64,000 bases of DNA from Eumeta japonica. Lineage: Eukaryota > Arthropoda > Insecta > Lepidoptera > Psychidae. A program made the translations under genes and the position numbers. A model generated the notes under the pieces. The model was given only the letters and a program-made list of their open reading frames with translations, was not told the DNA's origin and did not search any database. Below, piece after piece: positions 49,401-59,477 of the stretch. The stretch spans positions 248,001-312,000 of the forward strand of contig BGZK01000221.1 in the NCBI GenBank assembly GCA_005406025.1, in the 5' to 3' direction. Position 1 is the first letter of the stretch. Each line of letters opens with the position of its first letter.

Positions 49401-52400
49401 ACTTAACAGAGGACCCTTTCAGTTAGAAATAAAAAAAAATCGACGATTATATTTTTCATTAAAATGTCTAGACAATTTTATATTTTTTTCAAATTTTTAA
49501 ATAAGTATTGAGTGAAAATAAAAAGATATATATGTGTGTGTCACGGCTAGAATTGCAGTTACCTGCTAACAATGCATTTACCTACCGCGCGAAGCGCTAT
49601 TTTAAGCTTTTAAATAAAATGATGAAAATAGATTCCAGGTATAGGAAATATTTTATATAATAAATCTTCTTCTATTTAAGAATATTTTTTTTTTTATGTT
49701 TACATTGTAGACTTATCGGATCCAATGGATAATATTTTTTACTCTATTTGTTTTTAAAATTTGTCATTGTTTCTGTACAAATATGATTTTTTTATACATT
49801 TCGATAGGCTATTCTGAAATGTAAGAGCCTTGCTCGTATTTAATTTGAAGAATCACTAATAGACTACTTTTTCAAAACGTGAACTGCTCTATTTATTTTA
49901 TATCCTTTGGAGTCAATTTTTATTTGACTATGTGATGTGATGCGAGTGACTTTTTTTTTTTAAAAAGAGTGTTTTTAATATTAACTTTATCAGAGATAGT
50001 TATGGTAAAACGTCTTAATACTAAGATTATTAAAATTATTAGAAAGAGATTTACTGCCTTCCTGTGGTGGTGCATTTATTTTTGATGACAATTGCAAACC
50101 ATGTGCAAAGACGTCATCGAGTAGTGGGTCATATCAGCCGACAGTGCACAATGAACTTGTGTCCATAGACTGGTAATAATATGTAATAGTTCCATACCAA
50201 TGGATTTTATGAATGTCATAGGTTGATCAGTGAGGATTAACTTTTGTATAATAAAAAATCACATACAATCAACAAAGGTACTCGCTGCATCACCCGCATG
50301 ATCAACTAAGTCGGGCTAGAGATACCTATATGTATTTATATGCTAGGGTGCTTTGGCTGTCTTTGTTTCCATGCATTTATATTTCTGTTCAAGAATGTTT
50401 TGCAATTAAATAACAACATAATATTTGAAAGAGCCTTGGATCATACCAATTTCATAATTCGATAGGAGATGCGAAGACTTCTTTGCGCGAGTGTTGTTCA
50501 CTCTCCTTGATTTTTTTTTTAATATGTTAGTAAATACAAATTTATCTTAGACAACTACGAACTTTTTAAGTCAAATTATCTATGGTCTGGATGCAGGCAT
50601 TGGCAAAGTGCGAGAGGCGTCGTCAGAAGGTGGCTGAGGCGTGGCTGCGCGGGGCGCACGCCGCCCGCCAGGAGCAGGCCGCCCAGCGCCGCGAGGAGAA
50701 GCGCAAACAGGAGAAAGAGCGCATACTCGCGGTTAGTTGACATATACATCTATTAGAATGAAATATTTACCGGGTCGTAATAGAGAAATTGCATCCGCTC
50801 TTTTGGTTAAATAGCTATGAACTTGTAAATGTGGTCATAAATTGAATGAGATCAAAAATTCAAATAATTCTCAGTACACTGTGAGAGGTAAGTTTAACTT
50901 CACTTGGCTATTAGTATATGCATAAATAAATAATGTGATATGTTTTATTTGTACTGTAGACAACTTTTAGAATAAGGAACCTTAAAACAATGAAACGATG
51001 TCCCCATATAAAATTTCAATTAATTTTATATATCAATTTATTTAGTTGTAAAACAAAATATAATAATAATAATTTTCTTTTAAATTGATGCCAATTGCAT
51101 TTTATGATGTTTAATATATATATTTTAATACCTTCATATAACACCTTTACATTGAACATCTTTTGATTGACATGTTTTGCATTATGTCATTAATCATAGT
51201 GTTTGATTGTTCGTGCCTTAGAAAATGTTGTCATTGTATAGTGACAGTGGTTTATTAGCTACTCCCAACCTGCACTAGCCTAGCATGGAGGGCTTAATGT
51301 CCAAAACACTAAATCTGGAATAAGAACATTTGTGAGTGGATATGTTCAGTAATGGGGTGATTGAAATCTGACTCAACATTGAACATATTAAGTCGAGGAA
51401 AAAGATTTTTCTTATTTTATAAGTAAAAAGTTACAGTAAAAATCTCTTTGGTTGTTCCTGTTTGTATCTGACTAGTTTTTATACTAATAAATAGATGACA
51501 TTAAAAAATAAAAATGTTGTCCTGCTATTTTTCTATTGTTTTTCTGACTACCAAAATGAGTGTAGATTCACTCATTTTAAGTAAATGCTCGACCAAACTG
51601 CATGCGCCAGCGCTGTCGTCAGGTCGCGGCGTCACATGATGAACTCGAATTCTGCCTTGCACTCGGGCTCTACGATGTATGTATTTTTAAAGAATTTATC
51701 TAGTCACTTGCTTGTAAGTGACATTTAATGTTGTCAGTAATCAAAGGTCGGCAACGGTATTATAGTCTTCAATTTTCCACATGTAGACAAATTATCGCGT
51801 AAACGATAAACAGCGCGCAATATTGATGAAATGAAAGCAGAGGCAGTCAGAACTTTAGAAAATGTTTATTTAAAATAAAAGTAATAAGACTACGTAAATG
51901 ACAATACACAATTTTTTTGGTAGAAGATCAACGAACGACGTGCGCATTAGAAACATTGCAATTATACTTAGTCTAGGTGTTCACACTTCCAACAAATAGT
52001 ATTTGCAGACTCGCAGGTTGTTGACTCTCAGGGCAAGTTTCACTATAGTCTTAGAGCCGCAACAATCTCATCTTTACAAACTCCCCAACAATAAATCATG
52101 TGTGCATATTTGATAGCAGTGAAAGGCATTGTTATTAAACATTTACACATACAATCTTACTTTCAAAAACGTCAATATCGTGAACGTAACACTTATACTA
52201 TAACTGTAACCTAATACTATACTATCATTACAAAAAACGTCTCTATCGTAAAAAATAAAAAAAAACAGCGAATAAACAAAATACCTAGCTTCCTTGGAAA
52301 TTCGATGATTGCACGCGGCTATCCAACGCGGGCCACTGCAGGCCGCGCTTCGCTCTTGCCAAAGTATAGCTGGGAGGGAGGGGCGTGGCATGATGCACGT

Positions 52401-54191
52401 CAGCTGTTGCTAAGGTTTTAAGATTGTGAATTTTTAGTACATGTTGTAAGCTATTTTTCTCAAAAACAGTTACTTCAATTACTATGTTTTTTTTTTTGGA
52501 AAATGTTCTAACAAACATTATGAATATTTGTGGAAAGATGCATTATCGATTCCATATGGTATATAGTTTAAATGAAATTTGATGAAAACTTATAGTGAAT
52601 GGCGGCCACAAAATATATTAAACATTATGATTTACCGAATCGCTACTTGATTATAATTATTTTATAAATTATTTTGACTTTGTAGGTCTGCTATCATTTT
52701 TCAGTGCTTATATTTAAAATACCTAATTAAATATTAATTATATTTAAAGTATTTTAGAATACTGAGGAAAACTATTAATTACATGATTGGCTTTATTTTT
52801 ATGCATCGTAAAGTCTCTATATAATTGTAGGAATCAATATAAATAACACTTTAGTTGTGTTTTATTAAAATAATTAGATAGTAAGCATACCCGACGCCGC
52901 GCAAAACTAAAATAAACGCGTAAAAACTAGGGCGCGTATTTATACTAGGACAGCGGGGGGCGGGGCAATACAAAAGCGTTATCACAAAAAATACGCGATT
53001 AATCGCAAACCGGGCAGTGCCAGCGATTTCCTTTAGTTTAGAAATATTAAGAAATTGGTAAGAATCAATATTAGATGTAAATTTTTGTATATTTGTTATT
53101 TATTAATGAAAAATAAATAAAATCATGCAGAAGGGAAGGGAACCAACCATAATAGTGGGATTATTTAGGACACGTGTAATGGGCGTATAAAGTTAGAAGC
53201 AGTTTCCATACAGATTCATTCCGGTGACAGTATATAGAAAAAAAATTGAGAAATTACAAGGCGGTTCCGTAACCTCTATATGTTTCTGAAGAAAGTTGTT
53301 TCAACGAATCCCTGCTCCACTGCCACAATACTTGTCGAATTGAGCGGGCCCAGGTTTCTCTTCAACCAAACTCTTTTCCAGAGAGCAGTGGTTACTAGTT
53401 CTCTCCGTTACAAATATCTTGAATTTGTGTATAGAATATGAAAAAACTTTTTTGGAAAAAATGAGACTTATTGTCTTCCAATGATAAAGAGATTGTTACT
53501 TGTTCTCTTTGCATTTAAAGATGAACTTTAATGACATTTCGGTTGGAATGTCAGATGGTAAATAATGTTCCTTCCCTTCTTTTTTTATGGCACTGCAAAA
53601 AACAGAGATATATACATATTGATCCATTTTTCGTTATGAAAATACTGTGCATCTTATCTTTTTTATACATCTATGGTGTTAGTTGTATTACAACTCAATT
53701 CTATTTTAAATTAAAAAAATTAAAATATCTTATTATGCTAAAATAACTTTAAATTTTTTTAGTTATATAATGATGCGATTACGAAGATTGTCCATATATA
53801 TAAAACTACTCATAAATCACCAATTTTCAATAATAAAATGATACTTTACTGGACTGTATTTCTTCGGCATAACATGTACTAGTGTTTGTAAAATTAAATG
53901 GTTGTATAATACTTTGTATGATTTGAAATAAAATTTAAATTGTAAATTACTACACAAAAACTTTAATTCTTGGACATTCTTTAAAGCATTATAATATAAT
54001 TGAACCTCTATTGCTTGCGCACATGTCTAGCTAGGAATTCAATCATATAAAGGTTTCATAAATATTGATATAACAATATTTTCCAGGAGGATGATCCAGA
54101 GAAGCAACGACGCTGGGAGTTGAAAGAACAAAAACGTCAGATGAAACGTAAAACGCCCAAGATGAAGCAATTAAAAGTGAAAGCTCTGTAA
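40337..54191 (+). CDS. CCDC47: CCDC47 (calumin), PAT-complex ER membrane protein
   Basis: Orthologue of CCDC47, which with Asterix (WDR83OS) forms the PAT complex that shields transmembrane helices at the ER multipass translocon and affects ER calcium handling. Ten coding exons join in phase to 479 codons (human about 483). Order: signal peptide (about 1-22); acidic luminal segment rich in Asp/Glu (23-122); WDAYW then one transmembrane helix (about 136-153); DNFTLVG; WCSGRTCCEGML (210-221); cytosolic fold with RQDLVHMLLGAIRP and EMQDL; GLPSNLSVMSE; SDRYSGPKQIE; PDTERVLL; and a basic coiled-coil tail with RREEKRKQEKERI, EDDPEKQRR and final KMKQLKVKAL. The ATG is chosen because it opens the signal peptide. 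Introns carry several transposon relics. No frameshift or stop was found. Confidence 0.97.
40929..41041 (+). CDS. CCDC47: CCDC47 coding exon 2
   Basis: Acceptor ttttccag; 113 nt; residues 50-87, a Ser/Glu/Asp-rich luminal segment (DFSDSSEASQSQSKQ...). Donor GAA|GTATGT, phase 0. Confidence 0.9.
41397..41501 (+). CDS. CCDC47: CCDC47 coding exon 3
   Basis: Acceptor atattcag; 105 nt; residues 88-122 (DEDNEFEHFQDPEEFEGFAD...), the EEFEG acidic block typical of the family. Donor AAG|GTAAGT. Confidence 0.93.
41515..42415 (+). mobile_element. 0.9-kb TIR element, copy 1 (CCDC47 intron)
   Basis: Starts about 14 nt after the coding exon 3 donor. Ends tggaatcgatcatgcatctt (41523 on) and aaagatgcatgatcaattcc (42384 on) are inverted repeats. 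The interior contains a GC-rich section, gggctacgcaatg, and aaagaatttatctagt, shared with copies at 51590-52570 and 54520-55305. No transposase frame, so non-autonomous. Confidence 0.7.
43067..43241 (+). CDS. CCDC47: CCDC47 coding exon 4 (transmembrane)
   Basis: Acceptor cttttcag; 175 nt; residues 123-180 with WDAYWLEGLLCC and a hydrophobic helix to about residue 153, then DNFTLV. Donor G|GTATGT, phase 1. Confidence 0.95.
44047..44090 (+). mobile_element. 3' tip of the RTE-like LINE
   Basis: ggtctctgcccatccttctt then agaaataagattg matches the 3' end of the element at 39246-39290 (agtctctgcctacccttttg). Only the tip is present. Confidence 0.5.
44409..44645 (-). mobile_element. Fragment of the same RTE-like LINE, C-terminal domain
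   Basis: The minus strand encodes YGLQEDVGIRAEKVVLRWFG then HVERMNNSKLRKQIYRA, the conserved C-terminal tract of the same retrotransposon family as 37032-39320. It is inverted relative to the 3' tip at 44047, so they are separate events or a rearranged copy. It lies in a CCDC47 intron. Confidence 0.75.
44729..44871 (+). CDS. CCDC47: CCDC47 coding exon 5
   Basis: Acceptor aaaattatag; 143 nt; residues 181-228 ending MWCSGRTCCEGMLLTLKLIK, a highly conserved block. Donor AAG|GTGATT is less ideal but its phase fits both neighbours. Confidence 0.93.
44930..45876. mobile_element. Pogo-like non-autonomous element with TA duplication
   Basis: Ends tagtggaatctcaataactc (44930 on) and gagttattgagattccactg (to 45876) are inverted repeats, and TA flanks each side (44928-44929, 45877-45878) as in Tc1/mariner/pogo insertions. 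Sub-terminal aactcgaa/ttcgagtt and gacttaa motifs repeat at both ends. The 947-bp interior holds purine-rich degenerate repeats (45170-45310) and no transposase. It lies in the CCDC47 intron between coding exons 5 and 6. Confidence 0.75.
45983..46141 (+). CDS. CCDC47: CCDC47 coding exon 6
   Basis: Acceptor tctttacag; 159 nt; residues 229-281, starting RQDLVHMLLGAIRP and ending AKEMQDL. Donor TTG|GTAAGT, phase 0. Confidence 0.95.
46835..47025 (+). CDS. CCDC47: CCDC47 coding exon 7
   Basis: Acceptor tttgtag; 191 nt; residues 282-344 plus two bases, with KHGLPSNLSVMSETPEA and HISDRYSGPKQIE. Markedly GC-rich in its first half. Donor GA|GTAAGT, phase 2. Confidence 0.95.
47738..47903 (+). CDS. CCDC47: CCDC47 coding exon 8
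   Basis: Acceptor gttttcacag; 166 nt; residues 345-400, with PPDTERVLLASITL and LLLIFHIIDKLKRLRLSKE. The donor GAG|GTTCCT is weak but gives the right phase and the homologous junction. The exon is GC-rich with a Gly-rich loop (EGDGGGEA). Confidence 0.9.
47904..50596 (+). other. CCDC47 intron between coding exons 8 and 9
   Basis: 2.7 kb of AT-rich intron. I see no transposon end or open frame with support. The short minus-strand frame near 48000 has no motif. Confidence 0.6.
50597..50731 (+). CDS. CCDC47: CCDC47 coding exon 9 (basic coiled coil)
   Basis: Acceptor tggatgcag; 135 nt; residues 401-445, an Ala/Arg/Glu/Lys-rich helix (ALAKCERRRQKVAEAW..., REEKRKQEKERILA). High GC against an AT-rich intron. 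Donor GCG|GTTAGT, phase 0. Confidence 0.94.
51590..52570 (+). mobile_element. 0.9-kb TIR element, copy 2 (CCDC47 intron)
   Basis: Shares aaagaatttatctagtcac, aacaataaatcatg, gcagtgaaaggcattgttat and ctatttttctcaaaaacagt with copy 1. The right end aaagatgcattatcgattcc is intact, but the left inverted repeat is absent, so it is truncated or diverged. Same orientation as copy 1. Confidence 0.7.
54087..54191 (+). CDS. CCDC47: CCDC47 coding exon 10 (C-terminus)
   Basis: Acceptor attttccag; 105 nt; EDDPEKQRRWELKEQKRQMK to KMKQLKVKAL and stop TAA at 54189-54191. Overlapping AATAAA hexamers follow immediately (54191-54200) with another at 54247. Confidence 0.96.
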   Translation, partial: EDDPEKQRRWELKEQKRQMKRKTPKMKQLKVKAL

Positions 54192-54519
54192 ATAAATAAA
54201 GCAATAATACTTATTTACTTTCATAAAATTACATAAATTGTCTCGAAATAAATACAAAATGTAGAACAGTTTTATTATAAAATGTTCATCTGTAAGACCC
54301 CCTTAATTATCCAATCCTATATGTGTCTTGACATTTCTTTTGTAATTGCCATGAGTTTGAATAGTATAGATCTAAATCTTTTTTTCTTTTATACCAATGA
54401 ATTTAAAGTAATGTCACATAGTTCTAATAATTTCTACAGTTTTCCAAATGCATATACTTAATTTAATTAATCGTCTTTGTCAAATTTGATAAATTTCAAT
54501 TTACATAATGTATGAGCTA

Positions 54520-55305
54520 TAGTGGTAGGTGGTTGGCGCGTCGCCTTCGATTCTAAGCATTCGGCCATACTCCAGCGCGATCGCCTTGCCGGAAGACAGC
54601 GTTTCGCACGCCGTGTAGCTTGCCTACAATATGCAGTGTGCCCCGGGCACGGGACGAGCTAGAATTCTGCATCACGCTCGGGCTATGCGATGCGATTTTT
54701 AAAGAATTTATCTAGTCACAAATGACGCTGGATGTTGTCAGTGATTTAAAAGTTGCCGAAGGTGTTATTACATTAGTCTCTGATTTTTCACGTGTGATCC
54801 ACTCACTTCTAAGGAAACAAGGCAAGTTATCGCGTAAAAGATAAACGGCACGTAATATTACTTACGGACTCGCAGGTTGTTGACTGTATGGGTAAAGTTC
54901 TAGAGCCGCAGCAATATCACCTCTGCAAACACTCCAACAATAAATCACATTTGCATATTCAAAAACAGTGAAAGATATCGTTATTAAGTACTTAATATTA
55001 ATCACACACATATTTAGTTTTAAAAACATCAAACGTTTACGTTAGTAAACGTACACAATAATTCCCAAATCTCTGAGCTAGTTTACCAACCGAACGCGCG
55101 TCTGGAACCACGAGCCACTATTCCGCGCCGGATCCTGCGTGCCGACGTTTAGTGGCGGAAGCGCCACGCGTCCCTCAACTATCACTAAGGATATATTTTG
55201 AGAATTTACACGTTCACGTTCTAAGCTATTTTTCTCAGAAACGGCTACTTCAATGTATGGTCTCTTTGACAAAGTTGTTCTAAAAAAGAAGGAGATTATG
55301 AATAT
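54520..55305 (+). mobile_element. 0.9-kb TIR element, copy 3 (CCDC47 3' flank)
   Basis: Begins about 330 nt past the CCDC47 stop. It carries cgggctatgcgatgcg, aaagaatttatctagtcac and ctatttttctcagaaacggc in the same order. The right end stops at gattatgaatattcaag, just short of the inverted repeat. The small minus-strand frame at 55078-55272 lies within it and is not a gene. Confidence 0.65.
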
Positions 55306-55329
55306 TCAAGTTTTATTGTAATCTGTAAA

Positions 55330-55750
55330 CTAAAATGTATTGTATATACTTTTATCGATTTTCAACTGACTTCCTACCAAAAATTATCTAAATTGGTAAA
55401 ACTATAAGGGTTTATAGTAATTCTCAGGATCCGAAAAATGTATCATACATTATTTCACTGTTTTTGGCTACCTTCCTACTAAATTTTATTGAAATTGGTA
55501 AAACTATAAGGTTTATCAGCAATTTTCACGAAATCCTAAAAATATATGCTAAGTATATGCTTTTATTGATTTCCAGCTAACTCCCTACTAAAGTTTATCT
55601 AAACCGGTATAATTATAAGACGTCATATTGATTCTCATTGATCCCTAAAAATGTGTCGTCATATTTCCTTTCACTCGTACATCAATACTCAACGTTATTG
55701 AAATCGAGAGTTTTTAGTAATTCTTTCATGGAACCCTAAAAAAGGATCAT
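55330..55750 (+). repeat. Degenerate tandem repeat, about 110-bp units
   Basis: Three to four units share ctaaattggtaaaactataa, ttgattctcatgatcc-like and cctaaaaatgtatc blocks, with starts near 55350, 55455, 55560 and 55665. It adjoins the degenerate cgatctctatttcggttcc repeat (55840-55970) and a tail with ggttcagccgttccgaagat near 56040. Confidence 0.55.
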
Positions 55751-55839
55751 AAACTTGATAATTTATATTGTAGACAGCTTCCGTCAGCGGTTTCACATAC
55801 AATAAATTCCTACAAATTTTATATCGACTGATGACATGG

Positions 55840-56100
55840 TTCCATCATGATCCTGATCCCGCTCCTCGTCCTCAATCTTATCCCATATATGGTCTCGAAA
55901 TCAGTTCTGTTTTCGATCTCTATTTCGGTTCCATTTTCTCCTTCACCTTCAATTCCGATGAATTATCCCATTTTTAAATGATTTTCAATTTTTACACATG
56001 AACCCTAAACAAATCCAAAGTAAAAAATACCGTAATTGGTTCAGCCGTTCCGAAGATACACCGGATAATAGTCAGACAGATAGACAGAAAAGTTAAAAGG
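55840..56100 (+). repeat. Degenerate repeat and dispersed-repeat tail
   Basis: tgatcctgatcccgctcctc and ctcgaaatcagttctgtttt belong to the cggtctcgattt family. The following aattggttcagccgttccga then gatagacagaaaa resembles the tail of the actag-headed repeat. Confidence 0.45.
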
Positions 56101-56915
56101 ACTATTTTCTTTCATGTAAGCCTACTTATAATTACGAGCACAACGAAAAAATAAATCAGGCAAATCGGTGCGTTTTCAAGTGATGATTTTGCATACAAGT
56201 GGAATTATATTTTGATCTATATATATAAATCTAAATACGTATTACATAAGCGATCTAATTATTTGAATAAAATATTTTTATCTAATCAATTTGATATTTT
56301 TGTCAATTTGATCAATTTGTTTGACGATCCTAACGCGCACAGCGGAAAGCGCTTTACATTCATGAATGGACGGTTCAAATATATTAGAGATTACTTTTTA
56401 GCTACTATCAAGTAAAACAAATAAAGATATTTGTGACCACACCGTGCGATGATATCCCACTAAAATTCAACCGGATTTTGAAACCCAGTCGAATGTTATG
56501 TCACTTGATAACTGACCGCGTGCGTCAACGTAAGAGGCAGTTGTAGCTCTCAAATGCCTTTTTGCAATATAAAAGACTGTGACTCAAGAACAGGAAAGGA
56601 CTTAAAAGCATCTAGATTTTTCAGTGAAGCAGAAAGAGAATTTTCTGTAAGAACATATTTGACAATCTCGAGAGCACTTGAACAACCGATAATATTCAAT
56701 CATAAGTTGCTAAAAAGAGAACCGTTAAGCAAAAAAAGATTAGTTATTAGAGACGACTAAACGACAAATATTTAATAAACTCGTTCTAGTTCATGGAATG
56801 TAGTAAATTTAAACAAAAAAATGTAATTTAAAAAATAGTACTTAAAAAAAAACTCGACTGCGTCAAAGTGAACTAAAAAAATGGAATCACGATGATGTAT
56901 AAAATCATCCAATTA

Positions 56916-57017
56916 AATATGACAAATATTTGCAGTTGGAGGCATGAAGTTCATGTTTCTTTGTTGTAATTCTTCCTATGTATATTTATGCTTCCGACTG
57001 CAAATATTTGTCATATT
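56916..57017. repeat. 102-nt hairpin with 30-bp arms
   Basis: Arms 56916-56945 and 56988-57017 (core tgacaaatatttgcagt) pair with two mismatches around a 42-nt loop. The size is in the range of a microRNA precursor, but a small foldback transposon is at least as likely. Confidence 0.7.
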
Positions 57018-57806
57018 AACGTTTCACGGTGTATTCTAAATTTCATTCTATAACTGAACTTATTTATCTGTTTTAAGTTATGTTGTTTAAATAGTATTTT
57101 TCTTATTTTTTTCTTTTGTTGATTTTCATAATTAAAGTAGAATGGTTCAATTAATAGTTTTATATTGCAGTTTGTCATTTCAAATTCCATTAAATTATAT
57201 CAGTTGTATATGTTTTTGCTCTTTAGAACGATAAATTTTGAAACTCTATTCGATTGGTTTGGAAGAAAAAAAATTTTCCAATTACATATTATGACATCTA
57301 AAATAAGTCATTTTCATTTTTTTAACGTCACCTGTCCTAGATCACTTGGGTTGTCAAACAAATCTAATGATACTTTAATTAAAGAAATCCGCCCGAACGT
57401 TGGGACGATACGAGGTAATACAGTATATTACATACGCACATAAAACATACGAGCAAAAAACATAACTCTTTCCTTGAAGTCGGGTAAAAAAAGGTGATCT
57501 ATTGCAAATAACGTATTTCTTAACAGAAAAAACAACAAAGTGTATGAAATTTTCACTTTCGAATATAAAGCCTGTACTTGAAAGTCAACAATATTCATTA
57601 AGGGCGCTGTATGTGTGCATGTTCAATGCGGTACCTTTAGATATATAAAATTTACCCTTGTATAAATTAAGGATTATTGTTAAAAAATTAATTACAAAAG
57701 AGAGTATCATAAAATTACGATATATTTAAAGGATAGACGTTCATATATTAATTGTATATTGTATGTAGTTACATTTTCATATTTTTTTTATATAAATTGT
57801 ATTACG

Positions 57807-58499
57807 GACGTGCACAGGGATTCAAACATCCCTGTTGAAAACATCCAATACAGTCCCATACAAAACAATAGAATCTGTAATAGCTTATATGTAATCTATC
57901 TGGAAGAAAAAATTTCCAGATAGAGTTAAATTTGGAATCTATATGTAAGTCCATCATAGCAAGGTTTCTTTATTGGACTTAATGGGATTGTAATGTTATT
58001 TGTATCTGTATGGATCCTAACTGCACGTTACCTGTAGGTTTGTATCCGTTTTAATCGTAAGTCCATGTGGACATAAAAACCAATGTGGATTTCCGAATAC
58101 GAAATAGAAAATGTTTTTAATGCTTTTTAATGACAATTCCACAATCGGAAAAAATGATGTATTCTATATGTAAATCCAGATAAGAACTCTCCAGACATAT
58201 AAGTTCCATTAAACTTTCCGTTTCGCCCTTCGAAATTTTTTAAGGGTATGGATATGGATTTGCAGCGACAAAAGCACATTAGATTCCTTTACAATCATTT
58301 CTTATTGGAATCTATTGAATGTTTTCAACAGGGATGGTATGCAAAGCTTAAAAAACTGACCAGTTTCAGCATTGTTTCGATTAGTGGCCCACCGACGCGA
58401 CGGTATGTATTTTTATATTTTGCTTAACCGAAACAATGCTGAAACTGGTAAGTTTTTTTAGCTTCGTATACTCTGTCTTAATCTCTGTGCACGCCCCTG
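57807..58499. mobile_element. Long-TIR MITE with 12-bp flanking duplication
   Basis: The left end gacgtgcacagggatt and right end aatctctgtgcacgcccctg are inverted. Arms resume past a nested insertion as gtatgcaaagcttaaaaaac, then gaccagtttcagcattgtttcg, mirrored in the right arm. aattgtattacg flanks both sides (57795-57806 and 58500-58511). Long arms and a duplication of this length recall Mutator-like elements, but the assignment is inference. Confidence 0.75.
57828..58336. mobile_element. Inner element nested in the left arm
   Basis: Ends catccctgttgaaaacatcc (57828 on) and gaatgttttcaacagggatg (to 58336) are inverted repeats. The 509-bp element sits inside the left arm of the outer MITE and splits its mirror symmetry, so it is younger. 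It has no reading frame, and an internal hairpin (atctatctggaa/ttccagatag) lies near 57900. Confidence 0.75.
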
Positions 58500-58587
58500 A
58501 ATTGTATTACGTATAAACTACTTCAAGTTTTTTGCTCGTTCTTCTTTTGGGAAAACTGCCTTCTGCACTAGAAGTTCATTCTAAAAA

Positions 58588-58646
58588 ACATGTAATGATA
58601 TATCTCAAGTGTTATATTACACTGCTTGAGATAAGTCATTACATGT
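58588..58646. repeat. 59-nt imperfect hairpin
   Basis: acatgtaatgatatatctca at 58588 pairs with tgagataagtcattacatgt ending at 58646, with small bulges and a loop of about 13 nt. Either a microRNA-precursor-like fold or a minimal foldback element. Confidence 0.6.
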
Positions 58647-58737
58647 TGTAACCTACGAAATAAGGAGAGTTTAAATTTTGAATTTCATTTTAAGTGTTTG
58701 TTTTAATAAAATATACTATTATGCTATACAATCTAAA

Positions 58738-59300
58738 GCGAATGTTATTGACGCCTATTGGTGCTTCCGGAATTCAGTTCTTCATAGAGATGCAGAACGT
58801 CCTACCATAGCCAAATATGTGAAGGATGTTTCTAAACGGTTCTTTGATGTCGCATCCTAATGCGCTCCTTCGCTTGGCAGCCTATGAGGCCCGGCCCTAC
58901 CATCTTATCCGTAGTCCACGAAAAGTACTTATCGATTCACCTGACGTTCTTACAGCGAAGGTAGAAAGTCTTAGAGTAAAAGGTAGTAGTTAACGACACT
59001 CATGAATGACTAAGCTTAGGCTTTTCTAGATCAGTATGATTTAATCAGACTAAATCCCCTCCCTCCCCGCCGGGTCGCTCCCGTGCCCAGTGACTTCCTA
59101 TGCCGAGACGATTCCTTTAAGGCATCGTTCGCCGACATAGTCACGCGCCGTCGGCACCCTAGTGTCGTCCGGCCGCCTTCGGTGAAGCTGTCAAAGCATT
59201 CTAGTTAACAGTGTACTGCAGATCAGTCATTTCGTTAGGGGGACTTTTTTAGTGGGTTTCAGCCCTACACTAACCTCTTGCACGGGTGCAAGGGCGCGCG
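58738..59300 (+). mobile_element. Jockey-like LINE 3' end
   Basis: Encodes NSVLHRDAERPTIAKYVKDV SKRFFDVAS; then a frameshift near 58858 and AAYEARPYHLIRSPRKVLID SPDVLTAKVESL. This is the C-terminal tract of Jockey-clade reverse transcriptases (RNTQLHRDL...HPNPLL in the family). The GC-rich stretch 59050-59300 is probably its 3' UTR. The rest of the element is missing. Confidence 0.75.
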
Positions 59301-59477
59301 GGTGTGCGCCGTGCATTTATTAACTCGTCCCCGTCGCAAGAGGGAAAAAAAATCTCTATTTTACTTAATCGTAAAGAAACAGGTGAAAATCTGAGACAGC
59401 AAGGTCAGGGCTATATGGTGGATGCATTAACACTTCCCAACCAAAACTTTTTAATGTTTGCTAAGTATAGCTAAAGA

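Noticed and set aside
56554..56760. Plus-strand frame starting MPFCNIKDCDSRTGK, reminiscent of a THAP zinc-finger start
   Set aside because: The first Cys pair and a basic patch fit loosely, but the required distal Cys-x2-His pair is absent before the stop and no splice donor rescues it.
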